Shown one piece after another: positions 58,107-64,000 of a stretch of 64,000 nucleotides of DNA; positions within the stretch are counted from its first letter, which is position 1, and every line of letters begins with the position of its first letter. The notes below the pieces were generated by a model that worked only from the letters and a program-made list of their open reading frames with translations, ran no database searches and was not told the DNA's origin. Source of the DNA: Dryomyza anilis (Eukaryota > Arthropoda > Insecta > Diptera > Dryomyzidae); NCBI GenBank assembly GCA_951804985.1, contig OX638135.1:40701564-40765563 (forward strand), read 5' to 3'. Made by a program: the position numbers and the translations under genes.

Positions 58107-58640
58107 TGAAATCCCTAAGACTTTTAAAATTGAAGAGCTAGATAAATGAAACTAATAACTTAGATTACTAATATACCTACGCTGTATGTGCGAAAAAATT
58201 GGCGAGATCGGTCCATTGCGATCCGACCACTTATGTTCAAATACCTCATATAAAATTTACATATACAGATCAATTTTACTGTATACGTGCTTAGGTAAAC
58301 TTTTTTGGTCAAATATATATTAACATCATGCTCAAATACATGATAATAATGTTTTCCGGCGAAAAGACTTGTGGTTCACCAAAAAAGAAATCGAAATTCG
58401 GTACACCTACCCATATGTAAATATGGGTATCAAATGCATGGAAATTCTTCAGCGATTGAATGTTTGTAGTTATTTTCAGGATTCGTATACCCTGGTGACC
58501 TATATATCACTTTTAACGGTAACCACACATATGTGTAGGGTATTTATAGTCGGCTTAGACCGACTATAATTTTGATAATCCTAACTATCATAATTACACC
58601 TACTTTAAAATTTCCCATGTGATCTTACCTTCCCAACTGG
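57918..58640 (+). mobile_element. DINE-1/mini-me-like element, subtype a, near complete
   Basis: ATACCCTACACTAAG start, core, (GTCY)n tract (58045-58107), hairpins and TCCCAACTGG end as in the other subtype-a copies. Small deletions occur (GAAGCGGTATGG lacks the CATCTCC step). Confidence 0.9.
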
Positions 58641-58667
58641 TTAAATTTAAAACTTGTATTTATATTA

Positions 58668-59005
58668 ATAATAATAATAATAGTTTGGCGCTACAGTCCT
58701 GTATAGAACTTCGGCCGAGCTCTCTCACCATTTTGAGCTGTTCGTGCTATATTTGTACTTAAAGTAGTGGGACCTACAGTTTATTGCCGAATCCGAACGG
58801 CGGGTGAGAGCTTTTCATAGGCAATGTTTTACTCTCGTAGGTTTGCCATTTACTGCCGAGAGGTAGCGCGATATAGAAAAATGTTTTCTATGAAAAGATG
58901 TTGTTAGCCCCAGTCCAGGCTTGAACCGGGGACCTTTCGGCTCGCAGTCCAACGCACTAACCACTGAGCTACCGCGGCTGAGCTACCGCGGCTGAGCTAC
59001 CGCGG
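58668..59005 (-). mobile_element. tRNA-derived SINE, copy 4, with triplicated head
   Basis: The body and (TTA)n tail are as in copy 3. The 15-bp duplication CTTGTATTTATATTA is exact (58653-58667, 59006-59020). The 5' head is unusual: CTGAGCTACCGCGG (complement of the A-box start) occurs three times in tandem at about 58963-59004. The extra copies lie inside the duplication, so they arose during or after insertion. Confidence 0.95.
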
Positions 59006-59274
59006 CTTGTATTTATATTAGTTAGGCTAATTTGAACAGTATTGTTGTATATTTGAAATATTTTGTGTTGCTTTGATTAAATATGGAACATACTAAACCT
59101 TGTTTTAGTTAATCGCGAAAATCCTTAAAACTCCCCTAAAATTTATAATAGAGCTTTCAAAATTATACAGGATTATGTTTATTTCATAGCGTTAACTGAA
59201 GCAAATAATTTGACAAAAAATACGAAACACGTGCCTAAACGTAAAAAAGTATCAAAAAATCACTTGTTTCAATA

Positions 59275-59425
59275 TTTAAGTAATCTTTTCTGTGGAAGTG
59301 AAAAAAAAATCTTGATATGCAATTAGAAAGATTAACATTTAGAGAACAACTCATAGAAGAAGTTTTTTCTGTAAGAAGCCTGTAAGAACTATAATTCACA
59401 TCGGCAAATATTGATAGATCTCGAG
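59275..59425 (+). repeat. Coding-like inverted repeat, left arm
   Basis: About 130 bp matched in reverse complement at 60704-60835. In the plus frame it reads NLDMQLERLTFREQLIEEVF before a stop, an amphipathic charged peptide. The opposite frame (LNVNLSNCISRFF) is also open. It may be a small transposon-encoded or captured exon fragment. No family is recognised. Confidence 0.5.
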
Positions 59426-59608
59426 TTTGCACGTGTCTATCATAAGCGTAACTAATGTAACCACTAGCGTAACTTAGCATAATCCAATGGTTCACAATTG
59501 ACTCGACTGATTCCTGGAATATCAGAATTTGAATGCATGTAAATGCCGCAATTTTTAAACTAATGGTTCAGAGAGTTAGTCACGACGTTTAAATACTTTT
59601 AATTAGTA

Positions 59609-60701
59609 CACCCAGAAAAAATCATGGTAAATTAATAGTATTTCAATAGAAAAATAATAATTTATACCATTAAAATTGGTCAATAGGATGCGTATCATTA
59701 GTTCAGTAATAGTGAAACTGTTAATACAAAGTGTGGTTGTACCATACATTTTATAATGTGATATTTTAATTACAATAAGAAAGACCTATACAAATTTATT
59801 ATGACGTATTATTAATTTTATGGAAGAGTCGAATTACATTTTACTACACCCAGAAAAAATTCCCTCAAATCCCATTAAAATTGGTCAATAGGACAATTTT
59901 TGATTTAATAGTATACAAAAAATAAATCTTTTCATATAAACTCAATAGCAATGTCATAGTATTTTCTGGTATTTAATGGTATTTTCCGATTAAAATAATA
60001 ATTTATCCTATTGAATATTTTTAATAGTAAAAAACTATTGTTTATATAGTATTTTTTTCTGGGTGTAATAATTTATTTAAACAAAAATGTGTTTTAGTTA
60101 TTTTTTGCATATATTATTTTATTTAAATGTCGAAATTGATATTGACTTTTACAACAAACACATAAAAAAACACTTCTCGTTGCAAAAGGTAATTGCACTT
60201 TTAATGGTAGCCTTGGTTTCCAATAATTGATTGTAGAATTTGAGTCTGCAGTTATTTTTGAGTTCGTTGCCATAATAGACTTTCGATGTATTATTTATTT
60301 TCTGTAATAAATAAAAATAAAAATATAAATAAATATAATTTATTTACATTAAATACATTGAGTCCTTACCAATGTCGTGTTTAATAATGAATTATTACAC
60401 AAAAATATATGCGCACATTTAGAGTAAACACGCAGAATGACGTACAAAACAAACATGTTTGTATTCGTTTTAATGTTTTTTATACCACGTTTATTATTAT
60501 AGGAGGAAACCATTAAAACAACAGTATTTTTTCTATTTAAAGTAATAATCTTGAAATATTTAAATTTATGGTACTGCATTTTTCGAATACTATCAAATTA
60601 ATAAGAAAACTTTTGATTAAACAGAAAAAGCTATTAATATATGAACAATAAGATCAATGGTCGTACCATTAAGTACTTAATGGGACATTTTCTTCTGAGT
60701 G
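59609..60701. mobile_element. TA-duplicating MITE with CACCCAGAAAAAA end
   Basis: CACCCAGAAAAAATC at the left faces a complement of CACTCAGAAGAAAAT at the right, flanked by TA at 59607-59608 and 60702-60703. The ends and TA duplication fit a Tc1/mariner-type MITE. No coding frame. Confidence 0.7.
59847..60065. mobile_element. Nested 219-bp copy of the same MITE family
   Basis: CACCCAGAAAAAATTCCC to AAAAAACTGGGTG-type ends (TATTTTTTTCTGGGTG), flanked by TA at 59845-59846 and 60066-60067. It is inserted inside the larger relative at 59609. Confidence 0.8.
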
Positions 60702-60703
60702 TA

Positions 60704-60835
60704 GTTTCAATATTTGCCGAGGTCTATAATTGTCCCTCAGGGCTCTTTACAGAAAAAACTTCTTCTGTGAGTTGTTCTCTAAATGTTAATCTTTCAAATT
60801 GCATATCAAGATTTTTTTCACTTTGGTACACTGAC
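60704..60835 (-). repeat. Coding-like inverted repeat, right arm
   Basis: Inverse of 59275-59425. On the minus strand the peptide frame reads NLDMQFERLTFREQLTEEVF and continues SVKSPEGQL to a stop. It conserves the same frame as the left arm with a few amino-acid changes. Confidence 0.5.
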
Positions 60836-60859
60836 AAAATTATAGGTTGTTAAAACAAA

Positions 60860-61640
60860 TATATTTAGCTGTTCAAATATTGATTTATAAAAATTTTTGC
60901 CACGACAATAATAATCTTCAATCGAGAATGTATTCTTCCCTCAAATATATTTTTCAATTTTAAAACAAAAGTGGCACTTTTCAAGCAACAATTATGAAAA
61001 TGCGAAAATAAACTTAAGCTCGTCTTAAGTAAAATCGTCTTTAGATGGTTTTGGAAAAGGAATCGTCTTGGAATATTTTCTTATTGTAAGAAAATACTCG
61101 TTAGAATAGAAAAACCAGGAAAAGAAAAAACAATAGAATATTTTCGGAATTTAAAATCTTATGTTTTATTTAGGAATTAGAAGAAAAAAAACCTTATGCA
61201 TTCAATGCTAACAGCGAATAGAAAGATTTTTATTCTTACGGAAGCTAAGTTACAAAATTCATGATAGATAAATTAAGATATATTCAAAGTGCCGGTAGGT
61301 GGCGTTTTATGTTTAGCTAATTGTAGTAGATTTAGCATAATTCATCGTAAATTCATGTGTATCGGGATTCCTCACGTATACATCGCTGACCGCCTTGCAG
61401 TACGGCTGCAAAGTATGAGTAATATTAAATATATAATAAAAAAATATGGATCTATAAAATAATGACAATATGTAAACTATGGATATGAAATATATGTAAG
61501 CAAGTACTGCGTATCATGTAGTGTATTAATTAAATAGTGCATGTTTTCGCCGTGATCGAGAATATATTATATATAGTTCAATTCAAACAAAAATTCAAAA
61601 AGTTAAATAAAAAAAGTGGTTTAAAAAGTATTAATTAAAA
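60860..61640. other. Unassigned AT-rich sequence
   Basis: No gene, RNA or paired ends recognised. A short GCCGGTAGGTGGCG phrase at about 61290 is not assigned. Confidence 0.4.
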
Positions 61641-61645
61641 AAAAA

Positions 61646-62566
61646 TTACATGACATAGGTCCCAGCTAGGGTCCATCCAAAAACGGTGCTTTGGGCAACA
61701 GGGAGTGCGCCGGTACTCGGCATCACTCCTGATTGAATGATTCTTAGATATATATCTGCACCGAGAATTATGGAAATAGGAGCAGATTGGTAAAATTTTG
61801 GGTCAACGAGTATCATATTCTTATAATTGTTGGTAACAGATTCGGGAATAGATCGAATAGGAGTATGTTTGGACATACGTGAGTCGACTCGCATTATCGT
61901 TTCAATTCGTACGGACAGATCAAAACGAGCACGAACCGTGCATATGATGTCATTACCAAGGGTAATGGTTGGAATTTCGAGTAGCTGGACGAGTGGATTG
62001 GTAATACGACTTGTAAGCGTACACGGATCCAGGAGTGCTCGTGCGTAATATAGTTTTTCGTTGACCTCAATCTTAATCAATGCAATAGGTAACAGCGTAA
62101 CGACATTTTGTGACAACATCGAGGATAATGTTGGTGTTGGCGTTGAATTCGTATTTGCATTCATCAGTGTCTCCTTTTTGCTGATGTCTTCATCCTTCCT
62201 ATTTTGTGATCGATTATTTTGCAAATGTTCATGCATTTGAAGCAGTGTATGGTGGTCTTTCTGACAAATATAGCATCCAGTTTTGCTACCATAAGATCCT
62301 TGCGAATGTTTATGAGCTAGACAGTTGGAACAATATCTGTGTAAAAGGACAGCTCGTAATCGAGATTTTACGTTCATATTAATAAATTTCCAACACTGCC
62401 GCAACGAGTACTTGTATGAAAATTGTATGAACTTGTACTTGAATGAAAATTGCTTTGTTCTGGAGTTGCGCAGTCTGTTATTATTTCGGGATTCTTTTGA
62501 CATGTTGAACTGTAAATATAAATGGTATGGAAAAGATAGTTTGAGAAAAAAAAAATAAGCTAACAA
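61646..62566 (-). pseudogene. BEL/Pao retrotransposon gag C-terminus and protease
   Basis: A 306-codon frame. Residues about 75-115 match the BEL/Pao gag zinc-finger region (RLRAVLLHRYCSNCLAHKHS, then GCYICQKDHHTLL). Residues about 170-300 are the family A17-type aspartic protease, with the LLDxxxxxS region and the later ILGADIY...AQSTVFGWTLAG signature. The protease active-site motif reads DPCT, where D-x-G-[ST] is usual, so the glycine is replaced by cysteine. The N-terminal 50 residues are low-complexity and unlikely to be original. The frame stops just after FGWTLAG, where polymerase would normally continue. It is probably inactive. Confidence 0.85.
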
Positions 62567-62599
62567 AAAAATGGTAGTTCATTGTTTTTTGTTACTGTG

Positions 62600-64000
62600 T
62601 TGGGAGAACGACCAGTTTAATTACTGGTCGAGTGAGCAATTAATTATTGAAATTGGTTGTTCAGAGACTCGGGGTTCAGAAGGCGCAAGAATAGGACCAC
62701 CAATAAGAAAGTGACCAGGAGTTAATTATCCGTAGGATCTTCGGACATCGGTGAGATTGGTGTGGAGTTTAAGCATGCTTCGATTTTCGATAAAAGCGTG
62801 GAAAATTCTTCAAATGTGTATTTGAAGGAACCTGCTACCTTGCGAAAATGGGTTTTAAAACTTTTGACGCCCGCTCCCCAAAGACCTCCCATATGTGGTG
62901 CCCCTGGAGGATTAAAATGCCAAGATAATGTTTGGTGACTATAATTGGCTATGAGAGAAGCGTTTGTGGTCATTAAAAATTCTTTTGTTAATACTTTTGA
63001 TACACCAACAAAGTTTGTTCCATTGTCAGAATATAAATGGAGATGACAACCACGCCACGAGACGAATCTACTAAAGGCACATAAGAAAGCAGGAGTCGAG
63101 AGACAGGAAGTTGCTTCAATGTGTATAGCTTTAGTGGCGAAGCAGACAAAAATACAAACGTATCCCTTGGTGGTCAGACATGCTCGTCCCGTATAATTTT
63201 TAATATCGAATGGACCAACAAAATCTAGACCGCAGTGCGCAAATGGACGAGAAATGGTGGTGCACTCAGGAGGCAAAGCACCATGAGCTGAGTTTGTACT
63301 TTTTGCTTATATATAACACATATTTTTCACTTATGAATAGTGCTTTTAATGAGGTTTTTAGCTTTAGGAATCCAGAACTGCAGTCGAATCAACCAAAGTA
63401 CGAGCTGATTCCCACCATGGAGCGAAATTTGGTGTGTGAAACTTACCTCATCGTGAAAGCTGACAGTTGTATGGAAGAATAAATGGATTTCGTTCATCAT
63501 TGGATAATGTGGGCGACGCGACAAGTCTACCGCAAACTCGCATACGACCTGTATCATCAAGAAATGGATTAAGATTAAGAAGGCTACTTGATGCCAAAAT
63601 ATTGTCTTTTTTGGCAAGACTGTCATATTCGTTTGGATAACATTCTTTTTGACATAATATTATAAGTCGATTTCTTATATCGATTACTTCTGAGCTCGAT
63701 ATAAGATTGGAATTTTTGTTAAAAGTCGAACGATAACTTTTATGAGTGCGATAAAAAATCTATACACATATGCTATTACTCGTATAGCTTTTGGAAAAGA
63801 TGAAAACCTTTCCAGTATATCATCAAAGTTTTGAAAATATAAAAAATGTGATTTCTTCGGTTTCATTTCTAATTCTGTGAGGAGGCTACTAGGCTGATCA
63901 GTACTAGGCCATTGTATCGGAGAAAGTTTTAGCCATTGTGGATCATTCCACCATAAATTATTATTAATGAGATCTTGTGGTTGAAATCCACGACTTGCCA
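62600..64000 (-). pseudogene. BEL/Pao pol remnant: linker and integrase, frameshifted
   Basis: It runs off the right edge of the window. Minus 63998-63684 reads the RNase H-integrase linker (ASRGFQPQDLI, LWWNDPQWL). About 63690-63440 and 63424-63327 give the integrase N-terminal part (MRVCGRL, LHGGNQLVLWLIR). 63276-62722 is the integrase core (HCGLDFVGPF, YSDNGTNFVG, PHMGGLWGAG, KIEACLNS). Beyond it, in another frame, come TPGHFLIGGP and PSEP to about 62650. At least four frame changes break it. The third catalytic acidic residue, expected as E after GGLW, reads G (codon GGA). Dead copy; LTRs not identified. Confidence 0.85.
62609..62630. repeat. Short hairpin between integrase and gag fragments
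   Basis: CGACCAGT-TTAATT-ACTGGTCG, 8-bp perfect arms, lying in the 155-bp gap between the two retrotransposon parts. Confidence 0.6.

Noticed and set aside
58900..58990. tRNA-like segment that could be called a tRNA gene
   Set aside because: The A and B boxes belong to SINE copies with long tails and target duplications. The cloverleaf is not convincing and the same head recurs in every copy.

Overview
The window looks like repeat-dense, AT-rich nuclear DNA from a dipteran, probably a calyptrate fly. The main evidence is at least four near-complete copies of the dipteran mini-me/DINE-1 type element, with the core 'TATATATTCTTGATCAGCAT' followed by a (GTCY)n tract. Other evidence is a tRNA-derived SINE family, a BEL/Pao retrotransposon remnant and several hAT-like elements with 8-bp target duplications. 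I found no complete host gene. Coding material is limited to a possible terminal exon at 766-1025 (minus), two consecutive in-phase exons of an unidentified gene at 51536-52112 (minus), and broken transposon ORFs.

Layout. 1-9190: a possible small terminal exon, a DINE-type copy, a solo LTR inside a (TA)n tract, a decayed piggyBac-like transposase fragment, microsatellites and hairpins. 9190-13578: a left-truncated copy of a long repeat here called H, interrupted by two SINEs; the second SINE is split by an element whose ends are CACAGTG, the Transib/RSS heptamer. 13579-16870: mostly unassigned, with a CCHC zinc-knuckle fragment. 16870-26908: a second H copy with two nested MITEs. Its 3' part, fused to part of another repeat (Y), is present as three near-identical 2718-bp tandem copies.

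26270-42150: a roughly 16-kb nested, partly inverted mosaic. Repeat Y and the same hAT insertion (same 8-bp duplication) occur in opposite orientation at the two ends. Between them lie a foldback-like block with overlapping inverted repeats (A-B-A'-B'), DINE fragments, three 157-159-bp AT palindromes, a 59-bp minisatellite and a MITE. 42150-49010: more nested TIR elements (hAT-like and TA-duplicating). 49217-50026: a short Helitron carrying two minisatellites.

50165-57890: a GTGCGAG-rich repeat (Z) that encloses the two-exon gene fragment, a DINE copy and the most complete H copy (52458-57820, 8-bp duplication). H in turn contains two further DINE copies. 57918-60835: a DINE copy, a SINE with a triplicated head, and a self-nested TA MITE. 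61646-64000: a BEL/Pao remnant on the minus strand in which integrase lies upstream of gag-protease. One catalytic integrase residue is changed.

Most 'ORFs' in the window are chance or repeat-derived frames. The biology here is mainly transposon nesting, which gives a readable insertion order and several structures worth checking. All calls come from reading the sequence; no alignment or database search was run.
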